Translations under genes and position numbers: made by a program
Notes under the pieces: model-generated
Seen by the model: only the letters and a program-made list of their open reading frames with translations
Database searches by the model: none
Told to the model about the DNA's origin: nothing
Assembly (NCBI RefSeq): GCF_019468465.1
Contig: NZ_CP080519.1
Location: 4,169,001 to 4,233,000, forward strand
Origin: Amycolatopsis sp. DSM 110486
Lineage (GTDB): Bacteria > Actinomycetota > Actinomycetes > Mycobacteriales > Pseudonocardiaceae
Length of the DNA: 64,000 nt
Direction of reading: 5' to 3'
Part shown: positions 9,036 to 18,071 of the stretch, in pieces
Layout: every line of letters starts with the position of its first letter
Numbering within the stretch: position 1 is the first letter of the stretch

Positions 9036-10247
9036 ATGCCCCGCCCCCTCAGACGCTTCGCCCGCCTGGCAACAGTTTTCGCGTTCGCCGCGCTGACGGT
9101 TATTCTCGGTACCACGACCGCGTCCGCGCACGGGTTTTCGTCGGTCGTCTACGCCGACGTCACCTCGCCCGATTCCGGACAGGTGCGAGCGGAGCTGGGG
9201 CTCGAATACGACCTGCTGGTCGTCTCCGCCGCCGACTACGAGCACGACGACCCGCTGTTCAAGCAGGGCACTGCGGCGTTCGACGCGAAAGATTCCGCCG
9301 CACAGGCGAAGGCGCTCGAAGACCATTCGGCCGCCGTGCTCAAGTATGTGACGGAACGCTTCCACGTGAGCACGGAAAGTCCCTGCACGCCAACGAAAGA
9401 CGGCGGTTTCCGCATGGAGCAGCGGGAAGGTGTGCCCTACGCGCTGCTCGACCTCGACTACCGCTGCGGCAGCGCCGATGCCCACGAGGTGCGCAGCGCA
9501 CTGTTCCCTGATGCCGAGGGTTACGTCCGCGACACCAAGACCGTCGTCACCTACGACCTCGACCTGACCTCGGGCAGCGCCGCCCTCGACGCGCACCAGC
9601 CGTCGTTCTCCACGCAGCAGTCGTTCGGCGAGCGGTTCTGGGAGTTCTTCCGGCTCGGCGCGGAACACCTGCTCACCGGTCTCGACCACATCCTTTTCCT
9701 GCTCGCGCTCATCGCCGGCTCCCGGCGCCTGCGCGAGATCGTGCTGGCGGCGACCACGTTCACGCTGGCCCACTCCGTCACGTTCGTGCTGGCCGCGCTG
9801 GGGCTGGTGACGGTGCCGGCCGCGATCATCGAGCCCCTCATCGCCCTCTCGATCGCCGTGGTCGCGGCCTGGCCGCTGTGGCGGCTGTGGCGGCGCAAGG
9901 TCAACGGCATCGAGGACGACCTCACCGGCGACGGCCACTTCAGCCTCGACCGCACCGGGTGGACTCGGCTCGCTGTGGTGTTCTGCTTCGGCCTCTGCCA
10001 CGGCCTCGGGTTCGCTTCAGCCCTGGGTATCGACACCGCGTGGTCTTGGACACTTCTGTGGTCGCTGCTCGTGTTCAACGTCGGTATCGAGACGGTGCAG
10101 CTGGCGATCATCGCGATCGTTTTCCCGCTTCTCGTGCTGATCCGCCGCCGCGCGACCTTCGCTCCACAGTGGACGACCGGGGTCATCGCGGCGGCCGTTT
10201 CAGTGATGGGGCTCACCTGGTTCGTGGAGCGCATCGCGGCGGGCTGA
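9036..10247 (+). CDS. HupE/UreJ family membrane protein
   Basis: A 403-aa protein. A signal peptide (about 1-29, ending ASAHG) precedes an extracytoplasmic domain to about residue 200. Six or so membrane helices follow. HLLTGLDHILFLLALI and FCFGLCHGLGFA are the His-rich signatures of the HupE/UreJ_2 family. Members have been linked to nickel or other metal transport, but this branch with a large N-terminal outside domain has no proven substrate. ATG at 9036 follows AGAGGA. No hydrogenase or urease genes are in the window. Confidence 0.85.
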   Translation: MPRPLRRFARLATVFAFAALTVILGTTTASAHGFSSVVYADVTSPDSGQVRAELGLEYDLLVVSAADYEHDDPLFKQGTAAFDAKDSAAQAKALEDHSAAVLKYVTERFHVSTESPCTPTKDGGFRMEQREGVPYALLDLDYRCGSADAHEVRSALFPDAEGYVRDTKTVVTYDLDLTSGSAALDAHQPSFSTQQSFGERFWEFFRLGAEHLLTGLDHILFLLALIAGSRRLREIVLAATTFTLAHSVTFVLAALGLVTVPAAIIEPLIALSIAVVAAWPLWRLWRRKVNGIEDDLTGDGHFSLDRTGWTRLAVVFCFGLCHGLGFASALGIDTAWSWTLLWSLLVFNVGIETVQLAIIAIVFPLLVLIRRRATFAPQWTTGVIAAAVSVMGLTWFVERIAAG

Positions 10248-10287
10248 CCACGTAATTCCTGGGTGGGTCACTCGTCCTTCCGGCGAA

Positions 10288-10309
10288 GTTCACCTAACGC
10301 ACATCATGG
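10288..10309 (+). promoter_or_regulatory. Candidate PHO box
   Basis: GTTCACCTAAC is followed directly by GCACATCATGG. Streptomyces PhoP sites are 11-bp direct repeats whose best half is GTTCACC. The first half here matches exactly and the second only 4 of 7. It lies about 60-80 bases before a secreted phosphatase-like gene, a typical PhoP target. Confidence 0.4.
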
Positions 10310-10368
10310 GCGGAAACGCTACCAATCGGTCTTCCCGACCCATTGACCCGAAAGGGAAAGCACATCCG

Positions 10369-11961
10369 ATGAAACCTTCCAGATCCGGGCGGAACCTCGC
10401 CTTCGGCATCGCGACGGTGGGCGTGAGCCTCATGCTCGCGTTCGGCAACGGTTCGGCGACTGCCGCCACGTGGACGCCGACCCCGCCGGCCAAGGCGAAC
10501 ACCATCGTCCTCGGTGTCGGCGCCAAGGAATCGCAGCGCGTGTTGTCCTGGTACACCGACACCAACGCCGACCAGACGGTCGAACTGGTGCCGACCAACT
10601 GGCTCAACCACGGCAAGTTCCCCACCAACGCCAAGAAGTTCTCGGCGGTCATTGGCAGCAACGCGGTCAACGGTGGGTTCAACGCGCACGTCACGCTCGA
10701 CGGCTTGCAGCAGAACACGGCGTACTCCTACCGCATCGGCAACGGTGACGGCTGGTCGCCGACGTACTCCTTCAAGACGCAGTCGTTCAAGGGCGACTTC
10801 GACTTCCTGTTCTACGGTGACCCGCAGATCGGTTCGTCGGGTGATGTCGCGAAGGACGGGGCCGGCTGGGCCGACACCCTGAACGTGTCGCTGGCCGCCA
10901 ACCCGAAGGCCGAGCTCCTCGTGTCGGGTGGCGACCAGGTCGAGTCCGCCAACATCGAGGCGGACTGGGACGCGTTCCTCGGCTCGGACAAGCTGCGCCA
11001 GTACCCGTGGGCCGCCACCATCGGCAACCACGACGTCGGCGGCAAGGCCTACGAGCAGCACTTCTGGACGCCGAACACCGACCGTTCGACGCCGTTTTAC
11101 AACGGTTCGCAGAACACGAACTCCGGTGGCGACTACTGGTACACCTACAAGGGTGTGCTGTTCATCGACCTGAACAGCAACGCCTACGCCAACAATGCGG
11201 ACGAGGCGCACATCGCCTACGTCACCGACGTGATCAAGAAGCACGGCGGCGAGGCCAAGTACACGGTGCTCGTGTACCACCACTCGATCTACTCGCCGGC
11301 GGACCACGCCAACGACGGTGACAACCAGCTGCGCCGCCAGGACTTCCCGACGGCGTTCTCCAACCTGGGTGTCGACCTGGTCCTGCAGGGTCACGACCAC
11401 AGCTACTCGCGCAGCTACGTGATCAAGAACGGCAAGAAGGCCAACCCGGCCGAGCAGCCGAGCGCCACGCAGGTCCAGCAGGGTCCGGGCGGCGTCGTCT
11501 ACGTGACGGCGAACTCCGCGTCGGGGTCGAAGTACTACGACCTCACCGACCCGGACACCACGAAGGACCCGAACTACGGGGCCGACCCGCTCAACCCGGA
11601 CAACCACTGGGCCAACTCGGTCGAGAACCAGGAGCACGTGCGCACCTATGTCAAGGTCGAGGTGCGGGACGACAAGCTGATGGTCGAGAACGTCCGCAGT
11701 GGCACCTGTGCCGCTCCGAACGCCGCCGTCGAGCGCGGCAACGTCAAGTGGTGCGGTCCGGACGAGGGCGCTTCGCCCGCGGGCAAGGTCGGTTCCCTGG
11801 TCGACCAGGTCGTCATCCACCCGTACAAGCCGGGCAACAACAGCGGCCACGGTGACGACGGTCATGGCAATGACGGTCACGGTCACGACGATCACGACGG
11901 TCCGCACTGGCTGAGCCAGACCCTCGGCACGCTCGGCTCCACGCTCACCGCGCTGAGCTGA
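10369..11961 (+). CDS. Secreted purple-acid-phosphatase-like metallophosphoesterase
   Basis: A 530-aa protein. It has a signal peptide (about 1-33) and an N-terminal fibronectin-like domain (about 35-140) typical of purple acid phosphatases. The catalytic domain motifs are FYGDPQIG, SGGDQVE, IGNHDV, VYHHS and GHDHSYSR. The tyrosine of the GDxxY motif is absent (GDQVE), as in many bacterial relatives, so a plain metallophosphatase is equally possible. Near the C-terminus (about 500-515) is a run rich in His, Asp and Gly that could bind metals. ATG at 10369 is preceded by AAAGGGA. It probably releases phosphate outside the cell. Confidence 0.85.
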   Translation: MKPSRSGRNLAFGIATVGVSLMLAFGNGSATAATWTPTPPAKANTIVLGVGAKESQRVLSWYTDTNADQTVELVPTNWLNHGKFPTNAKKFSAVIGSNAVNGGFNAHVTLDGLQQNTAYSYRIGNGDGWSPTYSFKTQSFKGDFDFLFYGDPQIGSSGDVAKDGAGWADTLNVSLAANPKAELLVSGGDQVESANIEADWDAFLGSDKLRQYPWAATIGNHDVGGKAYEQHFWTPNTDRSTPFYNGSQNTNSGGDYWYTYKGVLFIDLNSNAYANNADEAHIAYVTDVIKKHGGEAKYTVLVYHHSIYSPADHANDGDNQLRRQDFPTAFSNLGVDLVLQGHDHSYSRSYVIKNGKKANPAEQPSATQVQQGPGGVVYVTANSASGSKYYDLTDPDTTKDPNYGADPLNPDNHWANSVENQEHVRTYVKVEVRDDKLMVENVRSGTCAAPNAAVERGNVKWCGPDEGASPAGKVGSLVDQVVIHPYKPGNNSGHGDDGHGNDGHGHDDHDGPHWLSQTLGTLGSTLTALS

Positions 11962-11977
11962 CTCGCCTGATCCACCA

Positions 11978-12012
11978 GGCAGGGGCGGGTGCTCGCCGGC
12001 ACCGCCCCTGCC
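11978..12012 (+). terminator. Hairpin after the phosphatase gene
   Basis: An 11-bp perfect stem (11978-11988 with 12002-12012) with no U tract lies 17 bases after the stop codon. Confidence 0.55.
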
Positions 12013-12049
12013 GCCCACTCCGTTCTGCCCACCTGCCCGAGGACTGCAC

Positions 12050-13144
12050 ATGCGTTCCACGCTCACCCGCGCGCTCGCCGCCGTGCTGCTCGCCGCCGGG
12101 TTCGCCGCCACCACGGCGCTGCCGGCCGCCGCGCAGGACACCGCTTCTCAGGACACGGCTTCTCAGGACACCGCGCCCTGGGCCGTCAGCACCGCGGACA
12201 ACGAGTTCGGTGCCGACCGCGTCAACTACAGCTACACCGCCCAGGCGGGGGAGCAGGTGCACGACGGCCTCAAGGTCGTCAACAACGGCACCGCGCCGCT
12301 GGAGCTGGCCGTGTACACAGCGGACGCGTTCACCCGGCCCGACGGGCAGGTCGACCTCCTCGCGCACGACAAGAAGTCGGTCGGCGTCGGCGCGTGGGCG
12401 CGCGCGGCGAGCGACCACCTGAAGCTGGGGCCCGGCGAATCGGCCGACGTGCCCTTCACGGTCGCCGTTCCCGCCGGCACCAAGGCCGGTGACTTCCTGG
12501 GCGGGATCGTCACGTCGGTGCAGCAGGGCACTGTCGAGCGCCGCCTCGGCATCCGCATCCGCCTGCGCGTGGGCGGTGACCTGGCGCCCGCGCTGTCCGT
12601 CGAGGACGCGCACGTCGACTACTCGGGCACGGCGAACCCGTTCGGCACGGGTGACGCCACGCTGTCCTACACCCTGCACAACACCGGCAACGCCATCGCC
12701 GCCGCGCGGCAGAGCGCGTCGGTCTCCAGCTTGTTCGGCGCCTGGACCACCCCGGCCGCCGCGATTCCGGACTCGCCGCAGCTACTGCGGGGGGAGACGT
12801 GGCAGGTTTCGGTGCCCGTCCACGGTGTGGTTCCGGGGGTGCGCGTGGCCGCCGACGTCTCGATCACGCCGCTGCTCCCGGACGCGTCCGGCTCCGTCGC
12901 GCCGCTCGCCGTGGTGACGGGCTCGGCCGGTGGCTGGGCGGTTCCGTGGACGTTGCTGGTCGTGCTGGTTTTGCTGGTGCTCGTTGTTGTTTTCGTGGTT
13001 CGGCGGCTGCGCAAGCGCCGAGTGGGCGACGACGGGAGCCCGGCTGAGCTCCCCTCTGAAACACCCGAAACCGTGACGCCCGACAGTGCTGAATCCAAGA
13101 AGGCCGAGTCCGAAACCGCCGAGTCCGAAACCGCTGTGTCCTAA
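12050..13144 (+). CDS. DUF916-type cell-surface protein with C-terminal membrane anchor
   Basis: A 364-aa protein. A signal peptide (about 1-29) is followed by three copies of QDTAS or a near variant. The next part (about 45-170: NYSYTAQAGEQVHDGLKVVNNG, then LGPGESADVPFTVAVPAGTKAGDFLGGI) has the pattern of the DUF916/WxL peptidoglycan-interaction domain. A second beta-rich domain follows. A single membrane helix (about 300-322) is followed by a basic patch and an acidic Ser/Glu-rich cytoplasmic tail with repeated ESETA. It is probably an envelope protein facing the wall. No WxL protein lies nearby. The stop overlaps the convergent amidase stop by 4 bases. Confidence 0.75.
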   Translation: MRSTLTRALAAVLLAAGFAATTALPAAAQDTASQDTASQDTAPWAVSTADNEFGADRVNYSYTAQAGEQVHDGLKVVNNGTAPLELAVYTADAFTRPDGQVDLLAHDKKSVGVGAWARAASDHLKLGPGESADVPFTVAVPAGTKAGDFLGGIVTSVQQGTVERRLGIRIRLRVGGDLAPALSVEDAHVDYSGTANPFGTGDATLSYTLHNTGNAIAAARQSASVSSLFGAWTTPAAAIPDSPQLLRGETWQVSVPVHGVVPGVRVAADVSITPLLPDASGSVAPLAVVTGSAGGWAVPWTLLVVLVLLVLVVVFVVRRLRKRRVGDDGSPAELPSETPETVTPDSAESKKAESETAESETAVS

Positions 13145-14571
13145 AGGTTCGGGTGCCGCTGCGCCCACGGCGCGACGGCCTCGAACGCCTTCGCCGCCGA
13201 GAACACCGCCTCGTCGTGGTACGGCTTGCCGACGATCTGCAGCCCCGTCGGCACCCCCGACGAGCTGACGCCCGACGGCACGGTGAGCACTGGGAGCTGG
13301 CTCAGCAGGTTGAACGGGTAGGTCAGCGCCCACGCGAGGTACGCGTCGACCGGTTTTCCGTTGACGGTGAAGGACTTGTCGTCGTTCTGGTGGTTCGCGG
13401 CCGGCGCGGGCACGGCTTGGGTCGGGCACACCATCAGGTCGTAGTCCGCGAACACGGCTGACAGCTTCGTCCACATTTCCGTGCGCACGAGCTCCGTCTT
13501 CTTCACCCGCACGTGGTCGAGCTGCCGGCCCTGCAGGATGAGGTGGCGCACGAACGGGTCCATTTTGTACTGCCACTGCGGGACGTGGTCCCCGGCGATC
13601 GCCGCGAACAGCCCCTGCCAGTGCGTGACCCAGGCGTCGTAGGTGCTTTCGTTCCAGCCGAGATCCACCTGCTCCACCACGGCACCGGCCTCGGCCAGCT
13701 TCGCGACGGCTTCCTCCGTTTTCCGCGCTACCTCGGTGTCGACCTCGACGTAACCCAGGTCCGGCGAGTACGCGATCCGCAGGCCCGCCACAGAGCCGGG
13801 ACCAGCGGGAATCGTCACGCGCTCGCGCAGCGTCGTGATGTCGTCCGGGTGCTGGCCGGAGACCACGTTCTGCGCGAGCGCGACGTCGCCGACCGTCCGG
13901 CCGAGCACGCCGACGTGCACGATGGCCTCGAACATCGTGTCCAGCAGCGCCGAGGGGTTGCGTCCGAACGGCGCCTTGTACCCGACGATCCCGCACGACG
14001 ACGCGGGCATGCGCAGCGAACCACCACCGTCGTCGCCTCCGGCCAGCAGGGCCATGCCGGTCGCGACGGCGACGGACGACCCGCCCGACGAGCCGCCGCT
14101 GCTGAAGTCGAGGTTCCACGGGTTGCGGGTGATGCCGTAAAGCGGGCTGTGGCAGTGGCCGGCGTGGGCGAACTCCGGCGTGGTGGTGCGGATGTGCATG
14201 ATGGCGCCGGCGTCGAACATGCGCTGCATGGCCGGCAGCGTGTGGTCGGCCTCAACGCCTTCGAAGATCTTGGAGCCCCACGACGTCGTCACGCCCTTCA
14301 CGGGGTGCAGTTCCTTCACGGCGAAGGGAATTCCCTCGAGCGGGCGCGCGGTTCCGTCGCGGTAGCGCTGGTCGGCGTCGGCCGCCTGCTGCCGGGCTTG
14401 GTCGTAGAACCGGTTGGTGATCGCGTTGACGTGCGGGTTGACCTCTTCGCAGCGGTCGATCACGGCGGCCATGAGCTCGCTGGGCGCGAGGGTGCGATCC
14501 TTGAACCGGCGCAGGGCTTCTTCGGCGGGCAGGTAACAGAGGGACTCGTCAACAGCGGCGGGGCTGCTCAT
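13141..14571 (-). CDS. Amidase (amidase signature family)
   Basis: A 476-aa protein of the GatA-like amidase signature family, hydrolysing an amide bond in the cytoplasm. The Ser-cisSer-Lys triad is visible: Lys86 in VKELHP, the Ser pair in SSGGSSGGSS (about 158-166), and nucleophile Ser185 in DGGGSLRMP. ATG at 14571 follows GAAGGG. It is transcribed away from an XRE-cupin regulator, with a perfect palindrome in between. That regulator heads an operon with a glutamine amidotransferase, so the amidase is probably controlled by it. Substrate is unknown. Confidence 0.9.
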   Translation of the reverse strand: MSSPAAVDESLCYLPAEEALRRFKDRTLAPSELMAAVIDRCEEVNPHVNAITNRFYDQARQQAADADQRYRDGTARPLEGIPFAVKELHPVKGVTTSWGSKIFEGVEADHTLPAMQRMFDAGAIMHIRTTTPEFAHAGHCHSPLYGITRNPWNLDFSSGGSSGGSSVAVATGMALLAGGDDGGGSLRMPASSCGIVGYKAPFGRNPSALLDTMFEAIVHVGVLGRTVGDVALAQNVVSGQHPDDITTLRERVTIPAGPGSVAGLRIAYSPDLGYVEVDTEVARKTEEAVAKLAEAGAVVEQVDLGWNESTYDAWVTHWQGLFAAIAGDHVPQWQYKMDPFVRHLILQGRQLDHVRVKKTELVRTEMWTKLSAVFADYDLMVCPTQAVPAPAANHQNDDKSFTVNGKPVDAYLAWALTYPFNLLSQLPVLTVPSGVSSSGVPTGLQIVGKPYHDEAVFSAAKAFEAVAPWAQRHPNL

Positions 14572-14628
14572 CGCGGTGCCCTTCCTGTTCGGCTGGTGGG
14601 CTTGTTCGAAGGTAGGACAACCGGCGCC

Positions 14629-14645
14629 ATGACACAAGGTGTCAT
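14629..14645. promoter_or_regulatory. Palindromic operator between amidase and XRE regulator
   Basis: ATGACAC-AAG-GTGTCAT is a perfect 7-bp inverted repeat. A second GTGTCAT half-site follows at 14659-14665 next to GAGACA. It sits in the 127-bp divergent spacer and is the natural target of the adjacent HTH protein. Confidence 0.6.
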
Positions 14646-14698
14646 ATCGTCAACGGTGTGTCATTATGAGACAATGACCGGGTGAGAGGCTGCGAAAC

Positions 14699-15241
14699 GT
14701 GAGGACCCTGCGGATGCTGCGCCAGGAACGCGGCTGGACGCTCGACGAGCTCGCCCGCCGGACGGGCCTCACCAAGTCGTATCTGTCCAAAGTGGAGCGA
14801 GGGAACAGCACGCCCTCCATCGCCGTGGCGATCGGCCTCGCGGAGGCACTGGGCGTCGACGTCACCCAGCTCTTCGGCGACGCGCAGGACAGCGCCAACC
14901 TCGAAGTCCGCCGAGTCGGCACCGCTGCGGATCCGACTGTCCCCGACTCCGGTTCGAGCTTCGTGCACCTCGCCGGCGGCGTGGTCGGCAAGCAGATGCT
15001 GCCGTTCCTCATCTACCCGCCGACCACCGAGGTCGAGTGCCTCTACCGCGCCCATTCCGGCGACGAGCTGATCCTGGTCCGCTCCGGCGAGATCGAGATG
15101 CGCTTCCCGGACCGCACGGAACGCCTGTCCGCCGGCGACTCGGTGTACTTCCGCGGCGGGATTCCCCACTACGTCAAGTCGATCAGCCCCGAGCCCGCGG
15201 AGGTGCTCGTGGTGATCGGGGCGCCGGAGGAGCGAGCGTGA
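14699..15241 (+). CDS. XRE family regulator with C-terminal cupin domain
   Basis: A 180-aa protein. The N-terminal helix-turn-helix (about 5-60: LARRTGLTKSYLSKVERGNSTPS) and cupin_2 domain (about 100-175) match the PuuR/SutR-like class. These usually repress catabolic genes and sense a small ligand through the cupin. The GTG start lies at 14699. It is divergent from the amidase and overlaps the downstream glutamine amidotransferase by a GTGA junction, which suggests joint control of amide or polyamine metabolism. The ligand is inferred only. Confidence 0.85.
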   Translation: MRTLRMLRQERGWTLDELARRTGLTKSYLSKVERGNSTPSIAVAIGLAEALGVDVTQLFGDAQDSANLEVRRVGTAADPTVPDSGSSFVHLAGGVVGKQMLPFLIYPPTTEVECLYRAHSGDELILVRSGEIEMRFPDRTERLSAGDSVYFRGGIPHYVKSISPEPAEVLVVIGAPEERA

Positions 15242-15957
15242 CCAAGCGCGCGTTGGCGGTTCGGCACGTGGCTTTCGAGGACCTCGGTCTCCTGTCGCCG
15301 CTGCTGCTCGCCCGCGGCTACACCGTCGTCTACCTCGAAGCCGGCGTCGACCCGATCACGCCGGAGTTGCTGTCCGCCCCGGATGTCGTGGTCGTCCTCG
15401 GCGGCCCCATCGGCGTCGGCGACACCGCGTTGTACCCGTTCCTGCCGGACGAACTCACCTCGATCGCCACGCGGCTCTCGACCGGCCGCCCCACCCTGGG
15501 CATCTGCCTCGGCGCCCAGCTCATCGCCGCGGCCCTCGGCGCCGACGTCACGCCGACCGGCAAGAAGGAAATCGGCTACTCCCCGCTGGGCTTGACGCCC
15601 GCCGGCCGCGACTCGGTGCTGTCCCCTTTGGACGGTGTCCCCGTCCTCCACTGGCACGGCGACCAGTTCGCCATCCCGGCCGGCTCGACGACCCTGGCCG
15701 AAACCCCGGGCTTTCCCCACCAGGCCTTCAGCCCCGCCCCGGGCACCCTCGCCCTCCAGTTCCACCTCGAAGCCGACCGCACGCGCCTCGAACCCTGGCT
15801 CATCGGCCACACCTTCGAACTCACCACCGCCGGCGTCGATCCCCACACCCTCCGCGCCGACGCCGCCACCCACGGCCCAACCCTGGCCCGCGCGGCGCAA
15901 ACGGTCTTCACGATGTGGCTCGACGAAGCCGAACAGGTGCTCTCCGCGTCCGCTTGA
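15238..15957 (+). CDS. Class I glutamine amidotransferase-like protein
   Basis: A 239-aa stand-alone GATase1 domain. The nucleophile is Cys90 in GICLGAQ, and the His-Glu pair is in LQFHLEAD. Members annotated as glutamine amidotransferase or gamma-glutamyl-gamma-aminobutyrate-type hydrolase release ammonia from glutamine or cleave gamma-glutamyl bonds. GTG at 15238 overlaps the regulator's stop codon and has GGAGG upstream, so the two are translationally coupled. With the divergent amidase it forms a small putative amide-catabolism locus. Confidence 0.85.
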   Translation: MTKRALAVRHVAFEDLGLLSPLLLARGYTVVYLEAGVDPITPELLSAPDVVVVLGGPIGVGDTALYPFLPDELTSIATRLSTGRPTLGICLGAQLIAAALGADVTPTGKKEIGYSPLGLTPAGRDSVLSPLDGVPVLHWHGDQFAIPAGSTTLAETPGFPHQAFSPAPGTLALQFHLEADRTRLEPWLIGHTFELTTAGVDPHTLRADAATHGPTLARAAQTVFTMWLDEAEQVLSASA

Positions 15958-15982
15958 GGTCCGCCCCGATGACCGCCGCCCG

Positions 15983-16699
15983 TCAGTCGGTGAAGGAGTC
16001 GAGGCGAAGCTCCCGGTTGAGCACCGCGCGTGCCACCCCGATCAGCGGCAGGTGCCGGCTGAACGCGTGTGCTCGCAGGCGCAGCAGCGCGTCGGCGAGA
16101 CTGATCTGGAGCTGCGTCGCGAGCATCCCCGTGGCGATGTGGACGTCGTCGTAGTGCCCCGGAACGTCTTCGCGGGCCCAGTTCGCGACGGGACTGATCG
16201 CGCCCGAGCTGTCCGCCAGCAACGCCGTGGTCGACAGGTCGGCCAGCGTCAGCGCGTTCGCCAGCTCTTCGGGCGACAGGGGTCCGGGCCGGTGCCGGTA
16301 CAGCCCGAGCGTGCCCAGCCGCGCGGCGCCGGTCTGCAGTGGGAACGCGAACGCGGCGGCCGCAGCCGTCTCCGCCGCGCCGTCGGCGAAGCCCGGCCAG
16401 CGCCCCTCGCCCGACGTCAGGTCGTCGACGAGCACCGGCTCGCCGGTGGTGAACGCCTCGACCGCGGGCCCGTCGCCGACCGTGTACTGCAGTTCTTCCA
16501 GCGATTCGGCCCAGTCGCCGCTGGCCGCGACGAGGTCCTGCGCCCGCCCGGCCGTGCGCACGGAGATCACGGCCGCGTCCGTGTTGACCTCGCCCACGGC
16601 CACTTCGCACACCGCACGCACCCATTGCGGCCGCTCACCGGCGTGTTCGATCAACGCGGCGACGAGCTGCCACAGCCGTTCCCGGCGTTGCTCGTCCAC
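15983..16699 (-). CDS. GAF-ANTAR domain regulator
   Basis: A 238-aa protein. The GAF domain (about 20-160: LQYTVGDGPAVEAF, GRWPGFADG, FPLQTGAARLGTLGLYRH) is followed by a C-terminal ANTAR motif (about 180-232: HIATGMLATQLQISLADALLRLRAHAF). ANTAR proteins bind nascent RNA hairpins and cause antitermination. The GAF domain senses an unknown signal. The GTG start at 16699 has GGAGG eight bases upstream. Longer open frames upstream lack any domain. A second GAF-ANTAR gene lies 380 bases away on the other strand, so the two are probably paralogues in a divergent pair. Confidence 0.85.
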   Translation of the reverse strand: MDEQRRERLWQLVAALIEHAGERPQWVRAVCEVAVGEVNTDAAVISVRTAGRAQDLVAASGDWAESLEELQYTVGDGPAVEAFTTGEPVLVDDLTSGEGRWPGFADGAAETAAAAAFAFPLQTGAARLGTLGLYRHRPGPLSPEELANALTLADLSTTALLADSSGAISPVANWAREDVPGHYDDVHIATGMLATQLQISLADALLRLRAHAFSRHLPLIGVARAVLNRELRLDSFTD

Positions 16700-16831
16700 G
16701 GCTCCAACCTCCGCCCTCGCCACCCGGGTCAGCCCGGCCTGTCCCCATTTTGGCGCACCCCGCCGACCCTCGCCGAGCTCACGGCGTTGCCGAGGTGGCG
16801 CTCGGCCGGTTTCAGGAGGACCGTTGGAGGT

Positions 16832-16966
16832 ATGACCGCCCAGGACGGCACAGCGCCGTGCGACACCGCCGCACGAGGGATGCTCGCGCGCGGGCAGTCG
16901 CGGTCGGCTCTGCGCGAAGCGGTCGACGCCGACGCGCGCGGTCGCTCCGATCCGGACTGGGACTGA
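16832..16966 (+). CDS. Possible 44-residue protein
   Basis: A short open frame starting MTAQDGTAPCDTAARGML and ending GRSDPDWD. AGGAGGA lies 11 bases before the ATG. It sits in the spacer between the two divergent GAF-ANTAR genes. It has no known family and no membrane segment. The ribosome site is the only support, so it may be non-coding leader sequence. Confidence 0.25.
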   Translation: MTAQDGTAPCDTAARGMLARGQSRSALREAVDADARGRSDPDWD

Positions 16967-17081
16967 CCCGGCCGAAATTGTCAGCGGTCTCTCCCGGAGG
17001 CGCTCGGCGCAACCCAATCCGTCACCCAGCTCGCCCGCACGCGTACGACAGGAGACTGGCGGAGTGGATGAGGAGACGAAA

Positions 17082-17786
17082 ATGTCGGAAGAGCTCGACG
17101 AGCTCGCCGAGGCCATGCGCGGCCTCACCCGGGCGCTCGAGGACGACCGGCTCGAACCCGTTCTCTTCGAGGTGATCTGCGCCGAAGCCGTGCGCGCGGT
17201 TCCCGACGCCGACCTGGCGAGCGTGACCGTGATCCGCTCGGGAAAGGGCGAAACGGCCGCGACCACCGATCCCCGCGCCGAACAGGTCGACGCCGCGCAG
17301 TACGCCGCCGGCGAAGGCCCCTGCCTGCAGGCCGCCGAAACCGGCGAGATCGTGCGCCTCTCGCTGCCCGCCGCGGACCGTCGCTGGCCCGAGTTCACCG
17401 ACGTCGCCGCCGAGCTCGGCATCGGCAGCTACCTCGCGGCCCCCCTGCGCGTCGACGACGAGCTCTCCGGCGCGCTCAACCTCTTCGGCTTCGGCGACCA
17501 CGGCTTCCGCGAGCTGGACGGCCAGCTGCTCAAGGTCTACGTCACGATGGTCGCCTTCGGCCTGCGCACGCACCACCGCTACCGCGACGCGCGCGCCCGC
17601 GCCGAGCAGCTCGAACACGCCATGCAGACGCGCGCCGTGATCGAGCAGGCCAAGGGCATGCTCATGGCCATCCACCGCATCGGCGCGGACGATGCGATGC
17701 AGCGCCTCGTCGTCGAATCTCAGACGACCAACACCAAACTCCGCGACATCGCGATGCGCTTCGTGACGACGGTGTCCGACCGCTGA
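17082..17786 (+). CDS. GAF-ANTAR domain regulator
   Basis: About 234 aa. The GAF domain (about 20-165: QYAAGEGPCLQAAETGEIVRL, PLRVDDELSGALNLFGFG) is followed by an ANTAR domain (about 175-230: MQTRAVIEQAKGMLMAIHRIGADDAMQRL) with the usual EQAKGML core. The predicted role is signal-dependent transcription antitermination by RNA binding. I prefer ATG at 17082 because GAGGAG lies seven bases upstream. GTG at 17064 in the same frame would add six residues and is also possible. It is divergent from a related gene. Confidence 0.85.
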   Translation: MSEELDELAEAMRGLTRALEDDRLEPVLFEVICAEAVRAVPDADLASVTVIRSGKGETAATTDPRAEQVDAAQYAAGEGPCLQAAETGEIVRLSLPAADRRWPEFTDVAAELGIGSYLAAPLRVDDELSGALNLFGFGDHGFRELDGQLLKVYVTMVAFGLRTHHRYRDARARAEQLEHAMQTRAVIEQAKGMLMAIHRIGADDAMQRLVVESQTTNTKLRDIAMRFVTTVSDR

Positions 17787-18071
17787 CTCACGCCGCCGCG
17801 GCGGCCGGCGAAACCGGTGCCACGCGGTCGACCGGACTGTCCAAAGTAGCCAGAAGCCGCAACCGCTCCTCGGAGTCACTTGGGGTTGCTGCCTGGGGTC
17901 CTGCCTGGCTCGGCGTGGTGGGTGACGAGGGTCCGGTTCCCGTACCCGGGGGACAGCAGCCTCTTGTGCTCGGCATCAGGCATTGTTCGCACGGCACTCC
18001 GACCGCTCGACCACGGACGACGACACCGACCCGTGCGCCGGCTTTGGCCGCGTCACCGCTGGTCGAGGCGA
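17787..18071. other. Gene scar without an intact gene
   Basis: No intact gene. On the minus strand, 17788-17890 reads SDSEERLRLLATLDSPVDR and then an Ala-rich end and stop. This looks like the C-terminus of a lost protein, but I cannot name it. The rest is coding-like GC-rich sequence broken in every frame. Together with the SDR tail that follows, it looks like a deletion scar. Confidence 0.35.

Noticed and set aside
10294..12141. Minus-strand open frame of about 600 codons antisense to the phosphatase gene
   Set aside because: Low-complexity Val/Arg/Gly composition typical of antisense frames. The plus strand has all phosphatase motifs and a signal peptide.
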